From an uncultured Coriobacteriia bacterium (lineage in GTDB: Bacteria; Actinomycetota; Coriobacteriia; Coriobacteriales; QAMH01): DNA of 7,916 bases. This document shows positions 1 to 7,346 of the stretch, piece by piece. A model generated the notes under the pieces. The model did not search any database. It was not told where the DNA came from and saw only the letters and a program-made list of their open reading frames with translations. Location of the stretch: the NCBI GenBank assembly GCA_902493755.1, contig CABURF010000042.1, positions 1-7,916 of the forward strand, in the 5' to 3' direction. A program made the position numbers and the translations under genes. The stretch's first letter is position 1. The number at the start of each line of letters is the position of its first letter.

Positions 1-521
1 ACCAAACCCGCCACAAGCGAGGCCAGGGCTCCTTCCATGCCGGCAACCACGACGATAGCATGAGCGCCACGCAGATCATCGACATGCGCAAGCGTACGAT
101 GCACGCCCGCAACGCCAATGTCGGCAAGCAGCTGCACACGCGAGCCCATGAGTCGTGCCGTGAGCGCCGCCTCTTCGGCGATGTTCATATCACTTGTGCC
201 CGCGCACACGACGAGCACCTGGCCCTTGGCTCGATTAGCGCAGCTCAGAACCTCCTCGAGCGTATCGCCTTCGACGGGATGTTCACGACGATCAGCAAAG
301 AGAAAGCCCGAGCGCTCGAACCAGCGAGCGTCGCGGATATGCTCGCATACGACATCGGCCGCCCATGCGCTCACGCGCGTTGCAACGACGACACCATGAC
401 GTTCGAGCAGCTGCGCGGCGATGGTGCGGATTTGCTCGGGGGTCTTACTCGCCCCGTAGATGACCTCGGGAAAACCGCAGCGTTGCGCGCGGTCGTAATC
501 AAGATTGGCGTAGTCGTCCAT
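1..521 (-). CDS. larB: LarB, nickel-pincer nucleotide cofactor biosynthesis protein (partial, C-terminus off the left edge)
   Basis: LarB carboxylates the pyridinium ring of nicotinic acid adenine dinucleotide and cleaves its phosphoanhydride, the first step towards the nickel-pincer cofactor of lactate racemase (LarA) and related enzymes. It is a cytosolic enzyme with a PurE-like fold. I translated 173 residues by hand. Family landmarks are LDYDR then GFPEVIYG (residues 7-23), VATR (46-49), a PurE-like AGTSDMNIAEEAA (107-119), DIGVAGVHR (134-142) and VVVAGMEGALASLVAGL (157-173). The family is usually near 250 residues, so roughly 70 C-terminal residues lie outside. The ATG has a good Shine-Dalgarno (AGGAG, 5-nt spacer) and starts 8 nt after the upstream oxidoreductase stop. 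An in-frame stop at 564-566 and no start codon between it and 521 make this the only possible start in this frame, so the usual N-terminal helical stretch before LDYDR is missing. Identity is firm; physiological role here is inferred. Confidence 0.9.
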   Translation of the reverse strand, partial: MDDYANLDYDRAQRCGFPEVIYGASKTPEQIRTIAAQLLERHGVVVATRVSAWAADVVCEHIRDARWFERSGFLFADRREHPVEGDTLEEVLSCANRAKGQVLVVCAGTSDMNIAEEAALTARLMGSRVQLLADIGVAGVHRTLAHVDDLRGAHAIVVVAGMEGALASLVAGL

Positions 522-525
522 GCCG

Positions 526-531
526 TCTCCT
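526..531 (-). promoter_or_regulatory. Ribosome binding site of larB
   Basis: The minus strand reads AGGAGA here, overlapping the TAG stop (530-532) of the upstream oxidoreductase and ending 4 nt before the larB ATG. It fixes the short larB start and suggests translational coupling of the two genes. Confidence 0.7.
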
Positions 532-1114
532 AGAGCTGAGCGCGAGCGAGCTCCTCGAGCGCCTCAGCCATGATGGCCTCGGGGTCATTCGTGATGATGT
601 CGAGACCCTCGGCCCTGAAGCAACGCACGTCCTCGATGCCGAAGTAGAGCTGGCACAGGGCCTTTGCCTGATCGTAACCGTAATCCCAGTCGCCACTGTA
701 TCCGCCAACGGTCGTGACGTAATATGCCCGCCTGGCATTGCACATGCCCGTGGGAATTCCCTCGGGGCTGTATACAAAGGTCACCCCCTGGGCACACAGC
801 AGCTCGAAGTAAATCTTCAGCAGCGCGGGAAACGAGAAGTCCCAGTACGGCGCCGCGAAGACGACTTCGTCAGCCGCAGCGAACTGCTTCGCGTAGTCGA
901 AGACAGGGTGGTCGAAGTCCCCGGCCTTTCCCCAGGCCATGCGCTGATTTGACAGCTCCCCTGTGAGAGGCAGCAGACTCTTCTCATTCTCCAGCACAAG
1001 TGTCTCGATCTCGACATCCGGACCATCCAGACGCTCGAGAAGCGCCTGAGCAAGCTGCTCGGTACGCGAGGTGTCACGATTGACGCAGGCATCCACATAC
1101 AGGATCTTCTTCAC
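530..1114 (-). CDS. Flavodoxin-fold NAD(P)H-dependent FMN oxidoreductase (AzoR-like)
   Basis: Predicted cytosolic flavoprotein of the Flavodoxin_2 group (NADH:quinone reductase / azoreductase). Such enzymes use NAD(P)H and bound FMN for two-electron reduction of quinones, azo dyes or other electrophiles; the natural substrate cannot be told. From the chosen start it has 194 residues, normal for the family. Visible landmarks are the first beta strand followed by an FMN-phosphate loop (ACVNRDTSRT, 9-18), the isoalloxazine-contact segment PYWDFSFPALLKIYFE (89-104, matching the PMYNF region of AzoR), GVTFVY (about 110-115) and TTVGGYSG (134-141, where AzoR has its RGG loop). I chose GTG at 1114 over ATG at 1120: the Shine-Dalgarno GAAAGGGG directly abuts the ATG but lies 6 nt from the GTG, and VKKILYVDA is the normal start of this fold. 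It follows valS closely and precedes larB by 8 nt, so it is probably co-transcribed with both. Family certain, substrate unknown. Confidence 0.85.
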   Translation of the reverse strand: MKKILYVDACVNRDTSRTEQLAQALLERLDGPDVEIETLVLENEKSLLPLTGELSNQRMAWGKAGDFDHPVFDYAKQFAAADEVVFAAPYWDFSFPALLKIYFELLCAQGVTFVYSPEGIPTGMCNARRAYYVTTVGGYSGDWDYGYDQAKALCQLYFGIEDVRCFRAEGLDIITNDPEAIMAEALEELARAQL

Positions 1115-1120
1115 GGCCAT

Positions 1121-1128
1121 CCCCTTTC
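1121..1128 (-). promoter_or_regulatory. Ribosome binding site deciding the oxidoreductase start
   Basis: The minus strand reads GAAAGGGG and is followed without a spacer by ATGGCCGTG. With zero distance to the ATG and 6 nt to the GTG, the site favours initiation at the GTG (1112-1114). It lies in the short spacer after the valS stop. Confidence 0.55.
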
Positions 1129-1138
1129 GGAACTGTTG

Positions 1139-3826
1139 TTACTCCTCGAGCTGTGCTTTTATGAGTTTGAGCTCTTGGGTAAGCTCGGCGTGCTCGGTAC
1201 GGACCTTCTCGACAGCCTCGGGTGCGGCCTTGTCGAGGAAGTTCTGGTTGCCGAGCTTCTTGTCGAGCTTCTCAAGCTCCTTGAGAGCCTTGGCGCGACG
1301 AGTCTCAAGCCGCTTGCGCTCCTCGGCAAAATCGACCAGGCCGGACAATGCGGTGTATACCTCAATGTCACCCACGAAATCGATGCCGCTTTCGGCGGGG
1401 CGTGGAGCGCTCGTCTCGAGAATATCGAGGCTCGATAACTTGGCGAGCGCCGTGATGAGGTCTCGTTGCTGCTCAACGAGCGCACGCTCGGCGACAGCCT
1501 TCCCATCGTCATCCGCAAAGCGCAGAGCCACGGCAAGCTCCTGACGCGGGCTGATACCATAGGCAGCGCGCGTGGCGCGTACGGAGGTGACAAGCTGCAC
1601 GACGAGCTGGATGGCCTGTTCGGCCTCATCGTCAATCCAACGCGAAAGCTCTCCCGCATCTGGCCAAGAGGCGACCATGAGCGCCGGGGCATTATCCTCG
1701 ACGGGCAGGTACTCCCAGATGGCCTCGGTGACGAAAGGCATAACCGGATGCAGCAGGCGCAGAGCGCTGTCGAGCACGAAGACGAGATTACGCTGCGCAA
1801 TCAGACGGGCCTCGCCCTCCTGCGCAAGGCGCGCCTTGCAGAGCTCGATGTACCAGTCGCAGAACTCGTTCCAGAAAAACGCATAGAGCTCACGGGCGAT
1901 GTCGCCAAAGCGATACTCCTCGATACCGGCCGTAACGGATGCCGTGAGCTTGGCAAGCCGCGAGAGAATCCACGCATCGGCAGCCGTTGCCGCCTGGGGC
2001 TCACCCGGCTCGTAACCATCCATGTTGAGCATGACGAAACGCGCCGCGTTCCAGATCTTGGTGACGAAGGATCGCGCGGCCTCGGTGCGCGGGGAATCGA
2101 TGAGCTCGTGGGTCTTCTTGTCGATGTTGGCATCGAACTTGACGTCCTGGTTATTGGTGACGAGCGTAAGCAGGTTGAAACGCATCGCATCGGCACCATA
2201 CATGGCGATGAGATCCATCGGATCGACACCGTTGCCCTTGGACTTCGACATGCGACTGCCATCCTTGGCCAGGATGGTGGCGTAGATGAACACGTCCTCG
2301 AAGGGAATCTCATCCAGGAAGTACAACGAGCTCATGATCATGCGGGCGACCCATAGCGCGATGATGTCACGTGCGGTCACGAGTACCTTGGTGGGATGGT
2401 GACCGACAAGCCCCTCGGGGTGATCGGGCCAGCCCTGCGTGGCAAAAGTCCACAGCTGGCTCGAAAACCACGTGTCGAGCACGTCCTCTTCCTGATGTAC
2501 CTCGTGACTGCCGCACACGGGGCAGACGTCCGTGTCCTCCATGAGCGCATCTTCCCAGCCGCATTCCGCACAATGGAAGACGGGGATGCGATGACCCCAC
2601 CAGAGCTGACGCGAGATGCACCAATCCTTGAGGTTCTCCATCCAGGTCATGTAGGTCTGCGTCCAGCGCTGCGGATGGAAGGTAACCTGCCCATCGGCAA
2701 CGACATCGGTTGCGGGGCCCTTGAGTTTGTCGACCGCAACGAACCACTGCTCGGAAAGCCAGGGCTCGAGCGTCGAGTCGCAGCGATAGCAATGCATGAC
2801 GGAGTGCTCGTGGTCTTCCACGTGATCGAGCAGCTCATGCTCCTCGAACCACGCGACGACGGCCTCACGGCACTCGTCGCGAGTCATGCCCGTGAACTCG
2901 CCGTAGCCATCGACGACGACGGCATGCTCGTCGAAGATGTTGATTTGCGGGAGGTCATGGGCCTGACCCATGGCGTAATCGTTAGGATCATGTGCGGGCG
3001 TCACCTTGACGAAGCCTGTACCGAAACCCGCATCCACATGCCAGTCGGAGAAAATCGGAATTTCGCGGTCGACAATGGGGAGCTTGACCATCTTACCCAC
3101 GAACTTCTGCTTGTCCGGGTCATCGGGCGAGACGGCAATACCCGTATCGCCGAGCATCGTCTCGGGGCGCGTCGTGGCTACCGTGATGTACTCGATGCCA
3201 TCGACCGGCTCGACAAGCGGATAGCGCAAATGCCACAGATGACCCTTCTCATCCTGGTACTCGGCCTCGTCATCCGAGATGGCCGTCGTGCAACTCGGGC
3301 ACCAGTTGACGATGCGCTTGCCGCGATAGATGAGGTCATCGTGATACCAATCACAAAAGACCTTGCGCACGGCTTTTGCGTACTCTGGCGACATCGTGAA
3401 CTTCTCGTCGTCAAAGTCGATGGAACAACCCATGCGCTTGATCTGCTCGACGATAATGCCACCGTACTCGTCACGCCACTTCTGGCACTCCTCGAGGAAC
3501 GCCTCGCGGCCAATCTCGAGTCGCGAGATGCCCTCGCCCTTGAGCTTCTTGTCGACCTTGGTCTGCGTAGCGATACCCGCGTGGTCGGTGCCCAGGATCC
3601 AGCGCGTAGAGTAGCCGTTCATGCGGCTATAGCGAATATAGGTGTCCTGAATCGTGTCATCGAGCGCATGACCCATATGCAGCATACCCGTCACGTTGGG
3701 CGGTGGAATGACGACCGTACGGTCCCCCTCCCCCTTGGAGCGCGCATAGTATTTACCATCCAGCCATTTCTGGAGTATGCGCTCCTCGACACTCGCCACG
3801 TCATAGGTCTTGGGCATCTCGGGCAT
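1139..3826 (-). CDS. valS: Valine--tRNA ligase (ValRS)
   Basis: Class I aminoacyl-tRNA synthetase that attaches valine to tRNA-Val and hydrolyses mischarged threonine in its editing domain; cytosolic and essential. The 895-residue length is normal for the family. The catalytic Rossmann fold carries the HIGH-type motif as HMGH (residues 50-53, within PPPNVTGMLHMGH) and the KMSKS loop as RMSKSKGN (525-532). The CP1 editing domain spans about 215-345, with ATTRPETMLGDT (217-228) and TPAHDPNDY (276-284). Cysteine pairs C176/C179, C346/C349, C419/C422 and C435/C438 are spaced as zinc knuckles. The anticodon-binding domain follows (about 610-760), and the last 65 residues form the charged ValRS coiled coil that contacts the tRNA elbow. 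The ATG has AAGGA 8 nt upstream. The gene starts 39 nt after the clpX stop with no terminator in between, so it probably shares the clpX transcript. Nothing is broken or missing. Confidence 0.98.
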   Translation of the reverse strand: MPEMPKTYDVASVEERILQKWLDGKYYARSKGEGDRTVVIPPPNVTGMLHMGHALDDTIQDTYIRYSRMNGYSTRWILGTDHAGIATQTKVDKKLKGEGISRLEIGREAFLEECQKWRDEYGGIIVEQIKRMGCSIDFDDEKFTMSPEYAKAVRKVFCDWYHDDLIYRGKRIVNWCPSCTTAISDDEAEYQDEKGHLWHLRYPLVEPVDGIEYITVATTRPETMLGDTGIAVSPDDPDKQKFVGKMVKLPIVDREIPIFSDWHVDAGFGTGFVKVTPAHDPNDYAMGQAHDLPQINIFDEHAVVVDGYGEFTGMTRDECREAVVAWFEEHELLDHVEDHEHSVMHCYRCDSTLEPWLSEQWFVAVDKLKGPATDVVADGQVTFHPQRWTQTYMTWMENLKDWCISRQLWWGHRIPVFHCAECGWEDALMEDTDVCPVCGSHEVHQEEDVLDTWFSSQLWTFATQGWPDHPEGLVGHHPTKVLVTARDIIALWVARMIMSSLYFLDEIPFEDVFIYATILAKDGSRMSKSKGNGVDPMDLIAMYGADAMRFNLLTLVTNNQDVKFDANIDKKTHELIDSPRTEAARSFVTKIWNAARFVMLNMDGYEPGEPQAATAADAWILSRLAKLTASVTAGIEEYRFGDIARELYAFFWNEFCDWYIELCKARLAQEGEARLIAQRNLVFVLDSALRLLHPVMPFVTEAIWEYLPVEDNAPALMVASWPDAGELSRWIDDEAEQAIQLVVQLVTSVRATRAAYGISPRQELAVALRFADDDGKAVAERALVEQQRDLITALAKLSSLDILETSAPRPAESGIDFVGDIEVYTALSGLVDFAEERKRLETRRAKALKELEKLDKKLGNQNFLDKAAPEAVEKVRTEHAELTQELKLIKAQLEE

Positions 3827-3865
3827 GTTCGTATCCTTTTGTCTTGATCTGATATCCGTCGTCTT

Positions 3866-5164
3866 TTATGCCACGAATTGACTCGTCGCGCGCAGCACGA
3901 CCTCGGGCTCTTCATCCGCGCGCACGCAATTTTCGGTGACGATGACTTCGGCCACGTCATCGGTGCTCGGCAGCTCGTACATCGTATCCTGCAGAATGCT
4001 CTCGCAGATGGAGCGCAAGCCACGGGCACCCGTACCACGCTCGATGGCAAGCTGCGCGATGGCGTGCAGTGCACCCTCCTCGAAGGTGAGCTTGACGTTA
4101 TCGAAGCTGAACATGCGCTGATACTGCTTGACGAGCGCGTTCTTGGGCTCGGTCAAAATGCGGACGAGGTCATCCTCGCCGAGCTCCTGAACGGAGGTGA
4201 TGACGGGAATGCGGCCCACGAACTCCGGAATAAGACCGAAGCTGTTGAGGTCTTCGGGAAGCACCTTCTGAAGGAGCTCGGACGACTCCTCGGCGTGCGG
4301 CTTGGCGACTTCCGAATTGAAGCCCACGCCACGCTTGCCGATGCGCTCGCCGATGATCTTGTCGAGACCGACAAAGGCACCACCCAAGATGAACAGGATG
4401 TTGGTGGTGTCGATATGAATGAGCTCCTGCTGCGGATGCTTACGTCCGCCCGTGGGCGGCACGGCGGCATCGGTACCCTCGATGATCTTGAGGAGGGCCT
4501 GCTGCACGCCCTCACCCGAAACATCGCGCGTAATCGAGAGGTTCTCGGCCTTGCGGGCGATCTTGTCGATCTCGTCGATGTAGACGATGCCCACCTGGGC
4601 ACGATCGATGTCGTTATCTGCCGCAGTGATAAGCTTGAGCAGGATGTTCTCGACGTCCTCGCCTACGTAACCGGCCTCGGTGAGTGCCGTGGCATCGGCG
4701 ATGGCGAAGGGCACGTCGAGAATGCGCGCGAGCGTCTGGGCAAGCAGCGTCTTGCCGCAGCCCGTGGGGCCAAGCAGCATGATGTTGCTCTTGGCGAGCT
4801 CGACCTCGTCATCGTCAGAGCCAATTCCCAGGGCGACGCGCTTGTAGTGATTGTAGACAGCCACGGAGAGCGCCTTCTTGGCATCCTCCTGGCCTATGAC
4901 GTACTGCGAAAGTTCATCATGGATTTCGATGGGCGTCGGCAAGGTCTCGAGCGTGATGAGGCCCTCGGAGCGCCCGGTTGCAGCGGGCAACTCCTCGCCT
5001 CGTATGCCATTGTCTTCTTCGTCGATGATGTCGGTGCAGAGCTTGACGCACTCGTTGCAAATGTAGACGCCTTCGCCAGCTATAAGCTTGTCTACCTCGT
5101 TCTGGGTCTTTCCGCAAAACGAGCAGCGTAGCTTACCGTCAAACCCATGTGGTCCTTCCGCCAT
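3866..5164 (-). CDS. clpX: ATP-dependent Clp protease ATP-binding subunit ClpX
   Basis: AAA+ unfoldase that recognises tagged or damaged proteins, unfolds them with ATP and threads them into ClpP. It has 432 residues, the usual size. The N-terminal zinc-binding domain uses C14, C17, C36 and C39. Walker A is GPTGCGKT (132-139), the pore loop is GYVG (165-168), Walker B is VYIDEID (194-200), the substrate-contacting RKH loop is 241-243 and sensor 2 lies in GARGLR (379-384). The ClpP-docking loop appears as VGF (280-282), a variant of the IGF seen in E. coli. The ATG lies 4 nt after the clpP stop and its Shine-Dalgarno (AAGGA, 8-nt spacer) is inside the end of clpP, so translation is likely coupled and subunit supply balanced. 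All key residues are present. Confidence 0.98.
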   Translation of the reverse strand: MAEGPHGFDGKLRCSFCGKTQNEVDKLIAGEGVYICNECVKLCTDIIDEEDNGIRGEELPAATGRSEGLITLETLPTPIEIHDELSQYVIGQEDAKKALSVAVYNHYKRVALGIGSDDDEVELAKSNIMLLGPTGCGKTLLAQTLARILDVPFAIADATALTEAGYVGEDVENILLKLITAADNDIDRAQVGIVYIDEIDKIARKAENLSITRDVSGEGVQQALLKIIEGTDAAVPPTGGRKHPQQELIHIDTTNILFILGGAFVGLDKIIGERIGKRGVGFNSEVAKPHAEESSELLQKVLPEDLNSFGLIPEFVGRIPVITSVQELGEDDLVRILTEPKNALVKQYQRMFSFDNVKLTFEEGALHAIAQLAIERGTGARGLRSICESILQDTMYELPSTDDVAEVIVTENCVRADEEPEVVLRATSQFVA

Positions 5165-5168
5165 GTGC

Positions 5169-5810
5169 TTAGTCCTTCTTTACTTCTTCGTCGAGCTTGG
5201 CAGCAGCACGGGACTTGACCACGTCATCGACCAGGCCGTATGCCTTGGCTTCCTCGGCGGTCATGAAATTGTCCTTCTCGGTATCCTCACGGATGGTCTC
5301 GATGGGCTGACCCGTATGGGCGGAGAGAATCTCGTTGAGCTGCTCGCGCGTCTTGCGCATGAACTCGGCCATGATCTGGATATCGGTCTCCTTGCCCTGT
5401 GCGCCACCGGACGGCTGGTGAATCATGACGGTGGAATTGGGCAGCGCGAAACGCTTGCCAGGCGCACCCGCCGCCAGCAGCACCGCGCCCATGGAAGCTG
5501 CCATGCCAATGCAAATCGTGCTCACATCCGGCTTGATGAACTGCATGGTGTCGTAGATGGCCAGGCCGGCGCTCACCGATCCGCCAGGCGAGTTGATGTA
5601 GAGCGAGATGTCCTTATCAGGATCGACGCTCTCGAGATGCAGGAGCTGCGCAATGACGGTATTGGCCGACGCGTCGGTAACTTCCTCGCCGAGGAAGATG
5701 ACGCGATCGTTGAGCAGACGCGAATAGATGTCGTAGCTGCGCTCGCCGCGCGGCGACTGCTCCACGACATAGGGGATGAGCGTATCAGATGCGGGCTGGA
5801 TGATATTCAT
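5169..5810 (-). CDS. clpP: ATP-dependent Clp protease proteolytic subunit ClpP
   Basis: Serine protease that assembles into a 14-subunit barrel and degrades substrates delivered by ClpX. It has 213 residues. The catalytic triad is complete: S106 in GMAASMGA, H131 in MIHQPSGG and D180 in EDTEKDNF, with spacings of 25 and 49 residues identical to E. coli ClpP. By alignment with E. coli a short propeptide of about 9-10 residues is probably removed ahead of LIPYVVEQ. The oxyanion-side glycine motif NSPGGSV (73-79) is also intact. The ATG has GAGGA with a 6-nt spacer. It begins 60 nt after tig and ends 4 nt before clpX. Only one clpP is present, unlike the clpP1-clpP2 pair of many actinomycetes; a second copy elsewhere cannot be excluded. 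Confidence 0.98.
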   Translation of the reverse strand: MNIIQPASDTLIPYVVEQSPRGERSYDIYSRLLNDRVIFLGEEVTDASANTVIAQLLHLESVDPDKDISLYINSPGGSVSAGLAIYDTMQFIKPDVSTICIGMAASMGAVLLAAGAPGKRFALPNSTVMIHQPSGGAQGKETDIQIMAEFMRKTREQLNEILSAHTGQPIETIREDTEKDNFMTAEEAKAYGLVDDVVKSRAAAKLDEEVKKD

Positions 5811-5831
5811 GTTTATTCCTCACTACTAGGT

Positions 5832-5855
5832 GCGAATGCCCTTGAACTGCATCGC
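5832..5855 (-). other. Imperfect hairpin in the tig-clpP spacer
   Basis: The 60-nt tig-clpP spacer holds GCGATGC and GCATTCGC arms on the minus strand, which pair over 7 bp with one bulged base around a 9-nt loop. No U-run follows, so it does not look like a terminator. It could be a processing or mRNA-stability site, or chance in GC-rich DNA. Confidence 0.25.
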
Positions 5856-5870
5856 GACTTATATCTCGTC

Positions 5871-7160
5871 TTACGCCTCGTCATCCGTGCCATTGTCGAT
5901 GGTAACGACCGCGTTATCCACCAACCACTTGGTGGCGCGCTGACGCCTGATGGCTTCGCGGATGATAGACATGCGGCCAGCGTCCTCCCACGCCTTGCGC
6001 GTGGCTTCGGGATTGTTGGCGACGCTGAACTCCTTCTCGATGTCTTCCTCGCCGATGCTCATGCCGAGATGTGTGAACAGAGCGTCGAGCGCCAGGCACT
6101 CCTCGGCCTCTTCGCGCGACTGCGTCTCGAGGTCCTCCCTGAACTGCTCGCCCGTGATGCCGCGGCTCGATAGGAACTGGTCGAACGTAGTGCCCTGCTC
6201 CTGGAGGCTGTTGAAGAAGTCGCGCAGAATGTTCTCGCGCGTGTAGTCAAGGTAGGCATCGGGAATATCGCCCTTGATGCGATGCGAGAGTTCGGTCACG
6301 CAGCGACTCTCCTTGAGGCGCGGCAGCTGCTCGGCTTTGGTGCTGGCAATCTCGGTCTTGAGCTGCTCGACAAGCTCGTCAAAGGTGTCGAAGCCGACCT
6401 TCTTGGCGAATTCGTCGTCAAGCTCCGGCGTCTCCTTCTCGCGAACTTCCTTGACGGTGACGGTGGTGTGAATGGTCTTGCCGGCAAGACTGGGATCGAA
6501 CTCCGTCGTGAAGTCGAACTCCTTCTCGTCGCCCGCCTTCATGCCGACGAACTGCTCGGTGAGCTCCTGCGGCATCATCGGGCCGCCAATCTCGACCAGG
6601 CGACTCTCGTTCGTAAGGGCATCGATGGATGCGCCATCAGCCGTGGACGCGAGCTTGACCATCACGAAGTCGCCGTCCTTGGCGGCGCGCTCGACCGTCT
6701 CGAAGTTGTTGTAGTAATCCTGCAGGGCATGGAGCTGAATGTCGACGTCCTCCTGGGTTGCCTCCTCGGAGGGCATCTTGATTTCGACGGGATCGTAGGA
6801 ATCGAGTTCGATGCTCGGCTTGATATCACCAAACATCGTGAACTCGTAATCCTCACCGTCGGCCGCGAGATCGTTCTCGTCGAACTCGGGCTCGCCGATG
6901 AAGATGATGTCTTGCTCGTCGATGGCGCGCGGGGCGACATCGTTGATCATGTCGGAAGTGATCTGAGCATAGACCGCATTATGCCCACCGAAGTTCTGCT
7001 CGATGACCTTGCGCGGCGCCTTGCCTGCGCGAAAGCCCGGGATACGGGTCTTCGAAAAGTCCTTGAATGCCTTGTCGATATGCTTCTTGACTTCATCTGC
7101 AGTCATGTGAACGGTGACCTGCGTCTTGCCGTCCTCGCGGGTGCTCGTCGTGACTTCCAA
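5871..7160 (-). CDS. tig: Trigger factor, ribosome-associated chaperone and peptidyl-prolyl isomerase
   Basis: Binds ribosomal protein L23 at the exit tunnel and shields nascent chains; the middle FKBP-type domain has prolyl isomerase activity. From the chosen start it has 429 residues, normal for the family. The N-terminal ribosome-binding domain carries the signature GFRAGKAP (residues 42-49). The FKBP-like domain spans about 152-241 (AKDGDFVMV to the strand TIHTTVTVKEV), and the helical C-terminal chaperone arms follow. I chose TTG at 7160: it is preceded by a strong Shine-Dalgarno (GGAGGA, 7164-7169), and the product begins EVTTSTREDGKTQVTV, which aligns with the E. coli start MQVSVETTQGLGRRVTI. 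A longer version from the tandem ATGs at 7187/7184 would add nine residues (MMARNFGGT) with only a weak AAGG site. The gene lies directly behind tRNA-Leu and heads the tig-clpP-clpX cluster. Identity certain; start probable. Confidence 0.96.
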   Translation of the reverse strand: MEVTTSTREDGKTQVTVHMTADEVKKHIDKAFKDFSKTRIPGFRAGKAPRKVIEQNFGGHNAVYAQITSDMINDVAPRAIDEQDIIFIGEPEFDENDLAADGEDYEFTMFGDIKPSIELDSYDPVEIKMPSEEATQEDVDIQLHALQDYYNNFETVERAAKDGDFVMVKLASTADGASIDALTNESRLVEIGGPMMPQELTEQFVGMKAGDEKEFDFTTEFDPSLAGKTIHTTVTVKEVREKETPELDDEFAKKVGFDTFDELVEQLKTEIASTKAEQLPRLKESRCVTELSHRIKGDIPDAYLDYTRENILRDFFNSLQEQGTTFDQFLSSRGITGEQFREDLETQSREEAEECLALDALFTHLGMSIGEEDIEKEFSVANNPEATRKAWEDAGRMSIIREAIRRQRATKWLVDNAVVTIDNGTDDEA

Positions 7161-7163
7161 CGT

Positions 7164-7169
7164 TCCTCC
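7164..7169 (-). promoter_or_regulatory. Strong ribosome binding site supporting a TTG start of tig
   Basis: The minus strand reads GGAGGA, followed by ACG and then TTG (7158-7160). It is a near-ideal Shine-Dalgarno placed just inside the reading frame opened by the upstream tandem ATGs, which suggests those ATGs are not the true start. The spacer is slightly short (about 4 nt after GGAGG). Confidence 0.6.
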
Positions 7170-7187
7170 AAAATTCCTCGCCATCAT

Positions 7188-7213
7188 GGCGCCTTAAGAA
7201 TGCGCCGAGGCGC
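7188..7213 (-). promoter_or_regulatory. Two mutually exclusive hairpins in the tRNA-Leu/tig spacer
   Basis: Three complementary GC blocks lie here. On the minus strand GCGCC (7209-7213) can pair with GGCGC (7202-7206) as a tight hairpin with a 2-4 nt loop, flanked by short GAA/TTC arms. Alternatively GGCGC (7202-7206) can pair with GCGCC (7188-7192) around a 9-nt loop that contains the weak AAG(G) site in front of the tandem ATGs. No U-run follows either hairpin, so termination is unlikely. A role in tRNA 3' processing or tig translation is only a possibility. Confidence 0.35.
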
Positions 7214-7222
7214 TTCGGTCTA

Positions 7223-7307
7223 TGGTGCGGGCGAAAGGACTCGAACCTTCACGGATTGCTCCACTGGAACCTAAATCCAGCGCGTCTGCCAGTTCCGCCA
7301 CGCCCGC
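7223..7307 (-). tRNA. tRNA-Leu, anticodon UAG
   Basis: An 85-nt class II tRNA that folds completely. The acceptor stem is GCGGGCG with CGCCCGC, the discriminator is A and CCA is encoded (7223-7225). The D arm has a 3-bp GCG/CGC stem, and the anticodon stem is CTGGA/TCCAG with loop TTTAGGT, giving anticodon UAG (7271-7273). The 13-nt variable region forms GGA/TCC around GCAA, and the T arm is GAAGG-TTCGAGT-CCTTT. The long variable arm and the anticodon identify leucine, reading CUA and probably other CUN codons. It lies 62 nt upstream of the preferred tig start without a convincing terminator, so it may be released from a common tRNA-tig transcript. Confidence 0.97.
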
Positions 7308-7331
7308 ATACATCGCACGTCAAGACGCACG

Positions 7332-7346
7332 ACAATGGAGCATTGT
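7332..7346. promoter_or_regulatory. Perfect inverted repeat overlapping the candidate -10 box (possible operator)
   Basis: ACAATG and CATTGT arms are separated by 3 nt, a perfect 6+3+6 dyad. One arm overlaps the TACAAT hexamer at 7342-7347, the usual position of a repressor site that blocks RNA polymerase. No known operator family is recognised. A single 6-bp dyad can also arise by chance. Confidence 0.3.

Noticed and set aside
60..533. A 157-residue plus-strand frame near the left edge
   Set aside because: The minus strand here encodes larB with clear conserved motifs; the plus frame is its antisense shadow.
2396..3847. A 483-residue open frame on the plus strand opposite valS
   Set aside because: It lies fully antisense to a complete, motif-rich valS. 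The product has no recognisable domain and looks like the shadow produced by GC-biased third positions.
3827..3865. Possible terminator or promoter between clpX and valS
   Set aside because: Only the small GATATC palindrome and the valS Shine-Dalgarno are present; there is no stem with a U-run and no -10/-35 pair.
3878..5131. A 417-residue plus-strand frame opposite clpX, and similar long frames at 5088-6173 and 6282-7274
   Set aside because: All are antisense to intact clpX, clpP or tig, with low-complexity Leu/Asp/Val/Arg-rich products and no credible start signals or family resemblance.
5811..5870. Possible separate clpP promoter (TATAAG in the tig-clpP spacer)
   Set aside because: No -35 hexamer at 16-18 nt, and no CtsR, CIRCE or ClgR-like site is visible; read-through from tig is the simpler explanation.
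7315..7320. TTGACG on the minus strand, a good -35 look-alike
   Set aside because: A matching -10 would fall inside the tRNA sequence (GC-rich acceptor and D arm), so it cannot drive the tRNA.
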